Assembly: GCA_001564275.1 (NCBI GenBank)
Contig: LKND01000002.1
Coordinates: forward strand, 23,456-87,455
Source of the DNA: Natrialbaceae archaeon Tc-Br11_E2g14
Lineage (GTDB): Archaea; Halobacteriota; Halobacteria; Halobacteriales; Natrialbaceae
DNA: 64,000 bases
Direction of reading: 5' to 3'
The notes under the pieces are model-generated. The model searched no databases. It worked only from the letters and a program-made list of their open reading frames with translations, and had not been told where the DNA came from. The first letter of the stretch is position 1, and each line of letters begins with the position of its first letter. Shown piece after piece: positions 1-9,762 of this stretch. The translations under genes and the position numbers were made by a program.

Positions 1-691
1 GCAGGAAGAGTTCGCCCACGATCCCGCCGAGACAGAACCGATCGACGGTGTCCTCGACACCCTCGATGACGGGGATCAGGTCCTCGGCTTTCGTCCCCCC
101 GAGAACCATCGTCACGGGACCGTCGAACTCGCGATCCTGGATCGACGAGTTGGCGGTGTACTCGGCTTCCATGACCGGACCGGCGTAGGCGGGGCACACG
201 AGCGGAAAGCCGACGAGCGAGGCGTGTGCGCGGTGGGCCGCCGAGTAGGCGTCGTTCACGTAGGCGTCCACGTGGGGGGCGAGCGACCGGACAAACTCGC
301 TTTCGGCGTGTTCCTCGGGTGCTTTTTCGGGCAGTTCGTCATCGCACATCCGAACGTTCTCGAGCAGGAGGACCTCGCCTGCCTCGAGGGCGTCGACGGC
401 CTCGAGGGCCGCCTCGCCGTGGGTGTCCGGGACGAATTGCACCACCTGATCGAGGTGGTTCGCGAGGACGTCGGCGTGACTCTCGAGTGAAATGAACGAA
501 TCCCGGCCGGGGCGGCCCTGGTGGGCCAGGAGGACGACGGCGTGGTCGTCGGCGAGCAGTCGGTCGATCGAGTCGGCGTGCCGGGCGAACCGGCGCGTGT
601 CCTGGGCGCGCCCGTCCTCGACTGGGGCGTTGACGTCGATGCGAACGAGCAAGCGCTGTCCAGCCTCGAGGTCGCTGACGGTGTTGAACAT
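1..691 (-). CDS. pgk: Phosphoglycerate kinase, N-terminal part (3' end beyond window)
   Basis: Minus-strand open frame from ATG at 691: MFNTVSDLEAGQRLLVRIDVNAPVEDGRAQDTRRFARHADSI...VLLAHQGRPGRDSF; PGK motifs (RxDxNxP, HxGRP). Runs off the window edge, so it is missing from the ORF track. Confidence 0.93.
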   Translation of the reverse strand, partial: MFNTVSDLEAGQRLLVRIDVNAPVEDGRAQDTRRFARHADSIDRLLADDHAVVLLAHQGRPGRDSFISLESHADVLANHLDQVVQFVPDTHGEAALEAVDALEAGEVLLLENVRMCDDELPEKAPEEHAESEFVRSLAPHVDAYVNDAYSAAHRAHASLVGFPLVCPAYAGPVMEAEYTANSSIQDREFDGPVTMVLGGTKAEDLIPVIEGVEDTVDRFCLGGIVGELFL

Positions 692-986
692 GTCCGTACA
701 GGCGCGGCGCGGGCGCTTAAATCGGGTGGATGCACATCAACGTATCGGACGTGGGGGAGCCCGACGTCCGGGTTCGGGCTGGCGTGGTGGGGACGTCCCT
801 CGAGCGGGTTCGGTGACTCGAGGGCCCACCGATGGGAACGGGTACCCGGTGGATCGAGCAGGCGATCGTCCTCGAGTCCGGGTCCTAAACTTTGAACTAT
901 GAAGTAAAACACTTCGACTTCGGTAGGTAGAGGGTGAGACCCCCGTTTGGCCCAACGTTCTTGTCACCTCGGATGAACCCTCAGGT

Positions 987-1787
987 ATGCCCGCCGAGGC
1001 CTGCTATCGACTCAATACCGCCGTCTGGACCCTGGATTACAGCGCCGCGACCCAGTTGCAACAACCCGGGGAGCCCTACCCCGGCTGGTGTCCCTGTTAT
1101 CTCCTCGAACACCCCGAGGGGTTGGTGCTTTTCGACACCGGTGTGAGCCAGGAGATGGCCACCGATCCCGAATCCTACGGGCCACAGGGTGCGCCTCACA
1201 TGGCCGACTTCGTCGACACCCTCGATCTCTCGGCCGGAAAACCACCCGTCGAACACCTCGCCGACCTTGGCTACGAACCCGAGGACGTCGACGTGATCGT
1301 CTGCTCACATCTCCACACCGACCACGCTGGGAACCTCGACGCGTTCCCCGAGGCGACGGTCATCGTCCAAAAGGAGGAACTGCGCTACGCCTTCTATCCC
1401 GACGGTCCCCAGCGTCTGTTCTACCTCGAGGGGGACTTTCACCACCTTCGCCGCCTCGATGTGGACGTGCGGGCGATTACGGGCGAGTACGACGTCTTCG
1501 GTGATGGCTCGATCGTCGCCTTCCCGACACCGGGGCACACGCCCGGTCACCAGTCACTCGCGGTGACCCTCGAGTCGGGGACGACGATCCTGGCGGCCGA
1601 CGCCGCGAACAGTCGGGTTGGCTACGAGACCGATCTCGTGGCGTCGTTCGCCTGGTCGCTCGAGGCGTCGATCGACTCCATCCGCACCATCGAGGAGCGG
1701 GCCCGGCGGACGGAGGCGGACGTCATCATCCATCACGATCCCGAGGATCAAGGGCGGCTCCCGGATCCGCCGGCAGCCCTCGAGTGA
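987..1787 (+). CDS. MBL-fold metallohydrolase, N-acyl homoserine lactonase-like
   Basis: VIVCSHLHTDHAGN (HxHxDH), PGHTPGH, AADA motifs. Confidence 0.85.
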   Translation: MPAEACYRLNTAVWTLDYSAATQLQQPGEPYPGWCPCYLLEHPEGLVLFDTGVSQEMATDPESYGPQGAPHMADFVDTLDLSAGKPPVEHLADLGYEPEDVDVIVCSHLHTDHAGNLDAFPEATVIVQKEELRYAFYPDGPQRLFYLEGDFHHLRRLDVDVRAITGEYDVFGDGSIVAFPTPGHTPGHQSLAVTLESGTTILAADAANSRVGYETDLVASFAWSLEASIDSIRTIEERARRTEADVIIHHDPEDQGRLPDPPAALE

Positions 1788-1872
1788 GCGGGCCGTCGCT
1801 CCGGAGTGTATCGACGGCGACCCCCCTGCCACCGACGGCCCATTGATATGCCTCCAGTGAGAATCCGGGACA

Positions 1873-2568
1873 ATGAGTCGAGAGCGACCCGACGTGGAAC
1901 CGTCAACAGCGGCCCCCACCGGCGACGCTGTAGGACCTGGCCTCGAGGCTGATGGGGGCGAGGAATCGGTCGATATCGAGGCCGTTCTCGAGCAACTTGA
2001 CCGCCTCGAACAGACGGTCGACGATCCGAACGAACGCCAGGAGGTCCAGGAGACCCGGTCGATGGTCACCGGTCTCGATTCCGGTGGCTCGTCGCTCTTT
2101 GGTAACCGGATCAGTCGGTACACCACGCGTGACGTAGCGGAGACATTCGTCGGCGGCGTGTTGCTCTCGCTGCCGCTGCTCGTCGAGGACGGCGTCTACG
2201 ACATCGCGGATCACTTCGCCGCCGTGACGCCGGGGGGGATTCCGATCTTTTTCGTCGCCAACGTCCTGTTCATCGTGACGATGGCTGCCATGTTGCTCTA
2301 CTGGACGGACATTCAGCGCGTCGAAAATCACAACCCGATTTTCGGTATCGTCCCACGACGACTGGTCGGCGTTCTGGTCATCTCGTTCGTCGTCGCTGCC
2401 GGGCTGATGACGCTGTGGGGTCGCGTGGAGGGGTGGTCGGAACCGGACATCGCCATCTACCGGATCAGCGTCATCTGGGCGGCCGCGGCGTTCGGCGGTG
2501 CCCTCGGTGACATCCTCCCCGGGGTGAGCAGCGGCACCGAAATGAGCACCGTCCTCGAGCGTGAGTGA
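1873..2568 (+). CDS. Haloarchaeal membrane protein of unknown function
   Basis: Long ORF, acidic/coiled N-terminus, about 4 hydrophobic segments. Confidence 0.7.
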   Translation: MSRERPDVEPSTAAPTGDAVGPGLEADGGEESVDIEAVLEQLDRLEQTVDDPNERQEVQETRSMVTGLDSGGSSLFGNRISRYTTRDVAETFVGGVLLSLPLLVEDGVYDIADHFAAVTPGGIPIFFVANVLFIVTMAAMLLYWTDIQRVENHNPIFGIVPRRLVGVLVISFVVAAGLMTLWGRVEGWSEPDIAIYRISVIWAAAAFGGALGDILPGVSSGTEMSTVLERE

Positions 2569-2651
2569 CGCCCAAATCCAGGGAACCGGTCCGTTAGCTT
2601 CGATCGGCAATCACCGACATCCCTTTGCTCGACCGCGTGTCATCACCACGC

Positions 2652-4355
2652 ATGAATCACGCCCGTGGGCCACTCTGTACCATCGACCTCGGCGATCGAA
2701 CCGCGACAACGACCGACATCGACGCCGTCCTCGAGCGCTACATCGGCGGCCGGGCGGTCGGGACGGCGCTCGCCCACGACCGAATCCCGTTCGACGCGGA
2801 GCCACTCGGGCCGGACAATCGTCTCTACTTCGCCACCGGTCCCCTCCAGCACTCCCGGATGAGTTTCACCGGACGGATGTCCGTGACGGGACTCTCGCCG
2901 CTCACGAACGGATTGCTCTCCTCGAACGCGGGCGGATTCCTCTCGAGGAACGTCACGGCGACGGGATACGGGGCCGTCGAACTCGTGGGTGAAAGCGACG
3001 AGCTCGTCATCGTCCACCTCAGGGACGCCGATGCGGACGGTCGGCCGCGCGTCGAGTTCGAACCCGTCCCGGATCTCGCCGGCGCGGAGACCAGCGACAT
3101 CTGTGGATACATCGAAGCCGAACACGGTCTCTCGGCCGAACACACCGTCACCATCGGGCCGGCGGGCGAGAACCTGGTTCGGTTCGCCTCGATCATGACC
3201 TCGAGGGAGCGCGCGTTCGGCCGTGGTGGCCTGGGAGCGGTCCTCGGGGCAAAGAACGTGAAGGCGATCACGTTCGACGGCCAGTCGACCCGCACGGTCG
3301 ACATCCCGCCGCTGCAGATGGACGTCCACCGCGAGGCGGCTCAGTCCGATCACATCATGAAGCGACAGGGCACGTCCTCGATGACGGAGTTCGCGGACGC
3401 GGTCGAGGCGCTGCCGACACGGTACTTCTCGGATCGCTCGTTCGAGGGGGCAACGGGCATCAGCGGGGACCGCGTCGAGGAAAAGAAGTACAAGAAGGGG
3501 ACCTGCTCGGCCTGTGCGTTCGCGTGTAAACTGCCGACACGAGACGACGAAACGGGACTCGAGACCGAGGGGCCGGAGTACGAGACGGTGATGGCGTTTG
3601 GCTCGAACGCGGGGGTCGACGACATCGTCGACGTGATGCGATCGAACAAACGGTGTGACGAACTCGGAATGGACACCATCTCCTCTGGGGACGTCGTCTC
3701 GGCGTATCTCGCGAGCGAGAATGCCTTCGGCGACGTGGACCTGATCTCCGATCTCATCGAGAAGATTGCCCATCGCGAGGGGATGGGCGACACACTCGCC
3801 GAGGGGATCGATCGCTGTCACGACGACCTCGGCGTCGAGAACTGGTCCGTCAAGGGCCTCGAGTTCGCCGCCCACGACGGCCGGGCACTCAACGGACAGG
3901 GACTGGCCTTCGCCACCTCGAACCGCGGGGCCGATCACATGTACGCCGAGTTCTACGCGCTCGAGTACCCACTGGTCGGGGAGGATCGGGCCCTGGATAA
4001 GGAGGGACTCGAGGGCAAACCACCGAAGGTGGTTACCAAGGAGAACCTGAACGTGATCAAGGACAGCGCGGTACTGTGTAAGTTCTCGCGGGATTTCGTG
4101 GACGCCGACCGCCTCGAGACCCTGCTCGAGGCCGACTACGACGATCTGCTCGCGATCGGTGGTGAGATCGTTGCGATGGAGCGTCACTTCAACAACCGGC
4201 GAGGGATGGATCGGGCCGACGACCGACTCCCGTACGACTTGCCCGGGTTCGAGGGGGCACTCGACGCGTATTACGCCGAACGGGGCTGGAACGACGACGG
4301 GACGGTGCCTGCGGACGCGCTTGCAGCGCCACCGGTGCCGACGCCCTCAGATTGA
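2652..4355 (+). CDS. aor: Aldehyde:ferredoxin oxidoreductase family (tungsten enzyme)
   Basis: RxGxGGLGAVLGAKNVKAI, CSACAFACKLP cluster motif, C-terminal CKF; start M at 2652. Confidence 0.9.
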   Translation: MNHARGPLCTIDLGDRTATTTDIDAVLERYIGGRAVGTALAHDRIPFDAEPLGPDNRLYFATGPLQHSRMSFTGRMSVTGLSPLTNGLLSSNAGGFLSRNVTATGYGAVELVGESDELVIVHLRDADADGRPRVEFEPVPDLAGAETSDICGYIEAEHGLSAEHTVTIGPAGENLVRFASIMTSRERAFGRGGLGAVLGAKNVKAITFDGQSTRTVDIPPLQMDVHREAAQSDHIMKRQGTSSMTEFADAVEALPTRYFSDRSFEGATGISGDRVEEKKYKKGTCSACAFACKLPTRDDETGLETEGPEYETVMAFGSNAGVDDIVDVMRSNKRCDELGMDTISSGDVVSAYLASENAFGDVDLISDLIEKIAHREGMGDTLAEGIDRCHDDLGVENWSVKGLEFAAHDGRALNGQGLAFATSNRGADHMYAEFYALEYPLVGEDRALDKEGLEGKPPKVVTKENLNVIKDSAVLCKFSRDFVDADRLETLLEADYDDLLAIGGEIVAMERHFNNRRGMDRADDRLPYDLPGFEGALDAYYAERGWNDDGTVPADALAAPPVPTPSD

Positions 4356-4439
4356 CTCCTCGCGGGGGCTGTGGGTGCGGACGTCGTTGGTCACCATTCC
4401 AGTCGATCACGTGGCCGCCAGCCGCCTCGGTCCCGACCG

Positions 4440-5675
4440 TCACCGTCCCCAGTCGATCACGTGGGCAGCAGCCGGATCGAACCCCACCGTAACCTCGCCC
4501 TCGAGTGGGTCGTGGGTACGCAGCAGAATCTCCTGGTCGGCCCACTCGAGGTGGACGCGGGTGGTCTCGCCGAGGAACTCCGCACTCTGGACCGTGGCAG
4601 TGAACGCGTTCGTGGCCGGGTCGCGCTCGAGGTGCTCCGGACGGACACAGAACGTGAGCCAGTCGCCGGGGTCGGGTCGGGGCCCACCGGGCTCGACGGG
4701 AGTGTCGACTGCGAACTGGGCGTCGGCGACGGCGACGCGCAGGCGGGTCGGTGTGGGTTCGGCTCCGGTCCCTGTGCCTGTCCCAGTCCACGTTCCCGTT
4801 GTCGTCTCTCGAGGGGTCCCGTCACCCGGATCGACGGCCACCACCTCTCCCTCGAAGACGTTGTTGTCGCCGACGAACTCGGCGACGAACCGAGTTGCTG
4901 GACGGCGATAGATATCCTGCGGTGGGGCGCTCTGTTGTGGGCTCCCCTCGCGCATGACTGCGACGCGATCGGAGATGGCCAGCGCCTCCTCCTGGTCGTG
5001 GGTGACGTAGATCGTCGTGATCCCCAGCTGTTTTTGGATCGCCTTCACCTGCACCCGCAGACGCTCGCGAAGCTGGGCGTCGAGGGCGCTCATCGGCTCG
5101 TCGAGCAACAGGACGTCGGGGCCGGGGGCCAGTGCACGGGCGATCGCCACCCGCTGTTGCTGGCCGCCCGAGAGTTCGTCGGGGGCTCGATCTTCCATGC
5201 CGGCGAGGTCGACCAGCTCGAGCAACTCCGCGACCCGTGCTTCGGTGGAGACGCCCCCCGGCGGGTCGGCGAATTTGAGTCCGTAGGCGACGTTCTCGCC
5301 GACGGTCATGTGCGGGAACAGGGCGTAGTTCTGGAAGACGACGCCGATGTCCCGGTCCTCGGGCGGGACGCCGGTGACGTCCGCGTCCCGAAAGCAGATC
5401 GTGCCGGTCGTGGGTGATTCGAAGCCGGCGATCAGCCGGAGGGTGGTCGTCTTGCCACAGCCCGACGGGCCGACGAGCGTAAAGAACTCCCCTTCGCGAA
5501 CGCGAACGGTGACGTCGTCGACGGCAGTCGTGTCCGCGTACCGCTTCGTGACGTCCGCCAGCTCGAGGGCGACGGGGACGTCGGTGTTCTCACGTGAGGA
5601 TCTGGTCGCCTCGAGTGCGGCTTCGAACTCGCCTGCCGCCGGGGGATCCGGTTCCTCAGAGCCCAACGCTCTCAC
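4440..5675 (-). CDS. ABC transporter ATP-binding protein (thiamine/spermidine type)
   Basis: Walker A GPSGCGKTTTLR, LSGGQQQRVAIARAL, LLLDEP; overlaps the permease gene by 20 nt. Confidence 0.92.
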   Translation of the reverse strand: MRALGSEEPDPPAAGEFEAALEATRSSRENTDVPVALELADVTKRYADTTAVDDVTVRVREGEFFTLVGPSGCGKTTTLRLIAGFESPTTGTICFRDADVTGVPPEDRDIGVVFQNYALFPHMTVGENVAYGLKFADPPGGVSTEARVAELLELVDLAGMEDRAPDELSGGQQQRVAIARALAPGPDVLLLDEPMSALDAQLRERLRVQVKAIQKQLGITTIYVTHDQEEALAISDRVAVMREGSPQQSAPPQDIYRRPATRFVAEFVGDNNVFEGEVVAVDPGDGTPRETTTGTWTGTGTGTGAEPTPTRLRVAVADAQFAVDTPVEPGGPRPDPGDWLTFCVRPEHLERDPATNAFTATVQSAEFLGETTRVHLEWADQEILLRTHDPLEGEVTVGFDPAAAHVIDWGR

Positions 5676-7548
5676 CCCCGAGGCGGTCGATGATGACGAA
5701 ACTGATCGAGGTGACGACGAGCAAGATCACGCCCATTGCAGTCGCCGGTCCGAGCCGACGCCCGATGAATCGTTCGATGGCGACCGGCATCGTGTACTGG
5801 TCGGTGCCTGTCGCCAGAATCACCGTCGAGGAGAACTCACCCATCGAGATGGCGATCGCGAAGGCCGCCCCGGCGACGACGCCCGGCCAGACCAGCGGGA
5901 GTTCGACGTCGAGCAACACCCGCGTTCGGGAGGCCCCAAGCGCCCTGGCGGACTCGAGCAGGCTCCGGTCGATCGACTCGAGGCCGGGGGCGACCGTGCG
6001 GACGACGAACGGGTAACAGCTGACGGCGTGTGCCGCGACGATGGCCACCGCGCCGGCCACCGTGATCCGGTAGCTCCCGATCTCGAGGCCGAAGACCGGC
6101 CCCCGAAGGAGGCCGATGCCGACGATGATGCCCGAGACGGCCAACGGGGCCATCGCAACCGCATCGATCACTTTTCGGCCTCGGTACCGCCGGGTCGTCA
6201 GCACGGAGACGGCGATCCCCATCGGCAGCGAAATCGCGAGCGCGGCGGCGGCGAAGCTAAGCGAGTTGCGAATGGCGGGCCAGGGTCGAACCTGGAACGC
6301 CGCACCCCCGGCCTGTCGATCGAGGAGGAACTGGTAGTGCGCCAGGGTGAGCCCGCCCCCAGGATCGGCGACGCTTCGGTAGAGGAGACTCGCCACGGGG
6401 GAGACGAACACAAACAGCGCGACAACGGCGTAGACGCCGATCCCGGCGCGGGGGAGCAGGTCTCGAGCCGAGCGAGTTGGAGGCCGGAGCGATTTTCTGG
6501 GAAGCGGTCGGATGCCCCGCGCTCTGACGGTGTGTGTGGCCTCGTAGCGGAGGTAGCCATAGAGGACGGTCAGGGAGATCATCAGTTCGATGATTGCGAG
6601 GGCGGCGGCCTCGGCGTAGTTGAGGTCCTGAACCAGCTGGTAGACGAACACCTCGACGGTGGCGAGTTGGATGCCCCCGAGTGCGAGGACGATGGGGAAC
6701 GTACCGAAGGTGAAGACGAACGTCAGGGCTCCACCCATCAACGCGGCGGGGTACAGTTGCGGGGCGACGACGTCGCGGAACGCCCGCATCGGACCCGCAC
6801 CGAGGCTGCGGGCCGTCTCAACCGCGCTCGCGTCGACTGACTCCCAGGCCGCGGTCGTCACCCGGGCGACCAGCGGCGCGTTGTAGAACGCGTGGGCGAT
6901 CAGGATGGCCTCGAGGCTGAACATGAGCGAGACGGTCGGCAGCCCGAGCGCCGAGAGGACGGCGTTGAGGGTCCCGTTCTGACCGAAGGTGGCGACGAAG
7001 CCGACGGCGACCATGATCGAGGGCATCACGAACGGCAGGATGGTCAGCGACCGGATCGTTCGCCGGCCTCGAAACTCGTAACGGGCAAGGACGTACGCGA
7101 GTGGAAGACCGAGGGCAAGCGAGAGGAGCGTCGAGAGAAACGCCTGGTAGGCGGTGAAGCCGACGATGCCGAGCCGTCGGTCACTCGAGAGCAGGTCGGT
7201 ACCGACGGCCAGGGGCGACTCTCCACGGACGAGGCGGGCGAACTCCCCGAAGTAGAAGGGATCCCGAAGGAGCTCGAGGAAGATAGCCGCGGTGAGTGCG
7301 CCCTCGACGACCACCGATTCGACGAAGACGGTCGCGACGGGCCAGTAGAACATCACCACGAGGAGTGCCGTGGTGGCGATCGCCGCCAGCACGATGGCAC
7401 GGCGCTCGAGGCCGTCGCGGATGCGGTGGGTGTGTCTTCTTCCACCGTCGTCGGCCCCACCCTGCCCGACTTCCGCTTCGCTGTCGGCGTCAGTGGACGC
7501 CGGGCCGTCGGGTGTCGAGCGCGAGGGAGTTGGGCCGGGCGCACTCAT
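5656..7548 (-). CDS. ABC transporter permease, two fused permease domains (ThiP-like)
   Basis: About 12 hydrophobic segments, two EAA-type loops (ETARSLGAGPMRAFRDVVAPQL; ESARALGASRTRVLLDVELPL). Confidence 0.9.
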   Translation of the reverse strand: MSAPGPTPSRSTPDGPASTDADSEAEVGQGGADDGGRRHTHRIRDGLERRAIVLAAIATTALLVVMFYWPVATVFVESVVVEGALTAAIFLELLRDPFYFGEFARLVRGESPLAVGTDLLSSDRRLGIVGFTAYQAFLSTLLSLALGLPLAYVLARYEFRGRRTIRSLTILPFVMPSIMVAVGFVATFGQNGTLNAVLSALGLPTVSLMFSLEAILIAHAFYNAPLVARVTTAAWESVDASAVETARSLGAGPMRAFRDVVAPQLYPAALMGGALTFVFTFGTFPIVLALGGIQLATVEVFVYQLVQDLNYAEAAALAIIELMISLTVLYGYLRYEATHTVRARGIRPLPRKSLRPPTRSARDLLPRAGIGVYAVVALFVFVSPVASLLYRSVADPGGGLTLAHYQFLLDRQAGGAAFQVRPWPAIRNSLSFAAAALAISLPMGIAVSVLTTRRYRGRKVIDAVAMAPLAVSGIIVGIGLLRGPVFGLEIGSYRITVAGAVAIVAAHAVSCYPFVVRTVAPGLESIDRSLLESARALGASRTRVLLDVELPLVWPGVVAGAAFAIAISMGEFSSTVILATGTDQYTMPVAIERFIGRRLGPATAMGVILLVVTSISFVIIDRLGGESVGL

Positions 7549-7734
7549 GATGGTGATGACGAACGGGGCTCGGCCGATTCGTCGGGGCCGGTGGCACCTG
7601 CACCGTGGGGGTCAATGAGACCTGCATCGTGAGACCCCTGCCCACTCGAACCGACCGGTTGGCCGGTCGAAACCACCCGCTGGCTCCTCCAGAAATCGGT
7701 ACTCCTAATCGCCTGGTGGACGTCCAGCCGTCCA

Positions 7735-8045
7735 TGACCGTCTTTGCACTGCTCAGAGTTACGCCCGTCACCGAAGACGATATCACGGCCGACGTGGCCG
7801 CCGCCATCGATGCCCTCGAGGAGTTCGACGTCAGCTACGAGACGACGCCGATGGCGACGACGCTCGAGGCCGAGGACGTTCAGGAACTGTTCGCGGCTTG
7901 TGCGGCGGCCCACGAGGCCGTCGATCGCGGGCACGTCCAGACACTCGTCCAGGTCGACGACAAACGCGAGGTCGAGATGCGAGCGAGTGAGAAAGTCGAC
8001 GCCGTCGAGGGGGAACTCGGCCGGGACGCCCGGAGCGACCGCTGA
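7735..8045 (+). CDS. MTH1187/YkoF-like thiamine-binding family protein
   Basis: MTVFALLRVTPVTEDDITADVAAAIDALEEFDVSYETTPMATTLEAEDVQEL; resembles UPF0045/MTH1187 family. Confidence 0.8.
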
Positions 8046-8156
8046 GTCTGGTGTCACCTCCGCCGCAGGCGGGGACTGCCGGTCGATCACCGCCGCCACG
8101 AGAGACGGTGACCGGTCGACCCACACGCCGACTCGTCGACTCGGGGTTGCCACGGC

Positions 8157-9287
8157 TCAGTTGCCGACGACGCGACGACCCCAGTCGTCGAGCCAGCCCG
8201 AGAGGTTGCCGTGCATGTCGTCGTAGCCGTAGAAGACGGCCTCTTCGGGCTCTTCGGCGTACTCCTCGTAGACCTCCGGCAACTCGGTTTGCTCGTTCGT
8301 TGGGCCGGTGACGTTGCGCTCGGCGACGACGGCTTGCACCTCTGGCTCGAGGACGAAATCGATGAAGTCGTGCGCGAGGTCGTCGTACTCACTGTCCGCG
8401 AAGCGGACGATCCCGGAGTAGTTGGCGAACGCCTGATCGTTCAGCAGCGACACCTGATGTTTGTCGAGGTCGTTGCCGAAGCGTTTGGCGTAGACGCGGT
8501 CGTTCGAGTAGGAGACGACCACCGGGATCTCCTCCTCCTCGAATTGGGTGTAGACTTCACTCCAGGAGTCGAGGACGCGCGCGTCGTTCTCGAGGAGATC
8601 CTCCCAGTAGTCGAGGTAGGTGTAGTCGCCGTCTTCACCGAACTCCTCGAGCGTCCAGAGCATGAACAGGAGACCGGTTGTCCCGCGCTGGGGGTTCGAC
8701 AGGGCGATATTCCCCTCGTATTCCGGCTCGAGGAGGTCCTCGAACGTTTGCGGTTCGTCGACGTTGCGGCCGTCGTAGACGATGGCACACAGGCTCCGGT
8801 AGGTCGGAATAACCCGGCCCTCGGGATCGAACTCGTGTTGCTCGCCGATGTCCTCAGCGTTCGAGAGGACCGACCGGTCGGTCTCGACGAACATCCCGCC
8901 GTCGGTGTTCTCGTCGACGCGGACGAGTTCGTGTGGACTCAGGCCGTAGTAGAGCTCGGGCTCGATATCTTGCCCGTCGTTGTACCGCTCGACGTAGTGA
9001 TTGACCTCCTGTTCGGGCGTGTGCCACTCGAGGGTGGCGTCGTAGCGGTCCTCGAACTCGTCTTTGATCCACTCCCCCGGGCTGTCACTCGGGGCGTCGA
9101 TGAAGGAGTTGTAGGTGGCGACGTGGAGCGTATCGGTTCCATAGCCGTCGGTTTCGTCGGATTCATCGTCACCGGTGCTGTCGTCGTCGGTCGTTCCCGT
9201 GGCGTCGTCGGATGTATCCTCGATACAGCCAGCGAGCCCGATCACCGTGCCGCCAGCCGTCGCTTTCACGAACGTACGTCGTTTCAT
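8157..9287 (-). CDS. ABC transporter substrate-binding lipoprotein (TbpA/ThiB-like)
   Basis: MKRRTFVKATAGGTVIGLAGC signal/lipobox; VVVSYSNDRVYAKRFG...NYSGIVRFADS; next to the permease and ATPase genes. Confidence 0.85.
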   Translation of the reverse strand: MKRRTFVKATAGGTVIGLAGCIEDTSDDATGTTDDDSTGDDESDETDGYGTDTLHVATYNSFIDAPSDSPGEWIKDEFEDRYDATLEWHTPEQEVNHYVERYNDGQDIEPELYYGLSPHELVRVDENTDGGMFVETDRSVLSNAEDIGEQHEFDPEGRVIPTYRSLCAIVYDGRNVDEPQTFEDLLEPEYEGNIALSNPQRGTTGLLFMLWTLEEFGEDGDYTYLDYWEDLLENDARVLDSWSEVYTQFEEEEIPVVVSYSNDRVYAKRFGNDLDKHQVSLLNDQAFANYSGIVRFADSEYDDLAHDFIDFVLEPEVQAVVAERNVTGPTNEQTELPEVYEEYAEEPEEAVFYGYDDMHGNLSGWLDDWGRRVVGN

Positions 9288-9410
9288 TACTGTGTGGTCG
9301 TAGCCGGTGGTACGTAAGTGGCACGGTCTTGCAGTCGTCTGTTGCCATGACACACAGTCCGAAGGGACACAATCACGTCTCGTGGCCACCCTGGGCCCTC
9401 GAGCGATCGT

Positions 9411-9490
9411 GGGGTTTGCCGTCGCCTCTTCAGGGTGATTGTTGACCCGATACGGGCATCACCGGAAACCGGTTACAGCAAACCGTGTCA
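9411..9490 (+). repeat. F2 hairpin repeat, copy 1
   Basis: ggtttgccgtc...GGTGATTGTTGACCCGATACGGGCATCACCGG...ttacagcaaaccgtgtca; same layout as copies at 11504 and 31551. Confidence 0.75.
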
Positions 9491-9685
9491 GTGAGCGCTA
9501 GCGCCCTGTGGTTCGTCCCCGCTGAGGGCGATGACGAAGCCCATGACGCTGGTCATGACGACCGCCGCTCCGCCGATGACGAGCGCCATTTCGCCGTCCA
9601 TCCAGACGCCACTGAGGAGAATAGCCATACCGGTGAGCAATCCCAGGAATCCCACGTTGATGGCGGTACTGTCTTTCATACCCAA
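9488..9685 (-). CDS. Small two-TM membrane protein
   Basis: MGMKDSTAINVGFLGLLTGMAILLSGVWMDGEMALVIGGAAVVMTSVMGFVIALSGDEPQGASAH; two TM helices; opposite-strand frames are not convincing. Confidence 0.75.
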   Translation of the reverse strand: MGMKDSTAINVGFLGLLTGMAILLSGVWMDGEMALVIGGAAVVMTSVMGFVIALSGDEPQGASAH

Positions 9686-9762
9686 CGCTGGTTGGAGTGG
9701 CTACATAAATCGATCGGACCCCCTTAACTGGTCGCTCCCGGCTCAGTCTCGAGCGATCGGCG

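Noticed and set aside
2643-4187. 514-aa minus-strand ORF opposite the aldehyde oxidoreductase gene
   Set aside because: Antisense open frame typical of high-GC DNA; the plus frame has clear family motifs.
5347-6840. 497-aa plus-strand ORF opposite the ABC transporter genes
   Set aside because: Spurious antisense frame; low-complexity D/R/G-rich.
8211-9317. 368-aa plus-strand ORF opposite the substrate-binding protein gene
   Set aside because: Composition (V/E/L-rich) and overlap with a recognisable lipoprotein gene indicate a spurious antisense frame.
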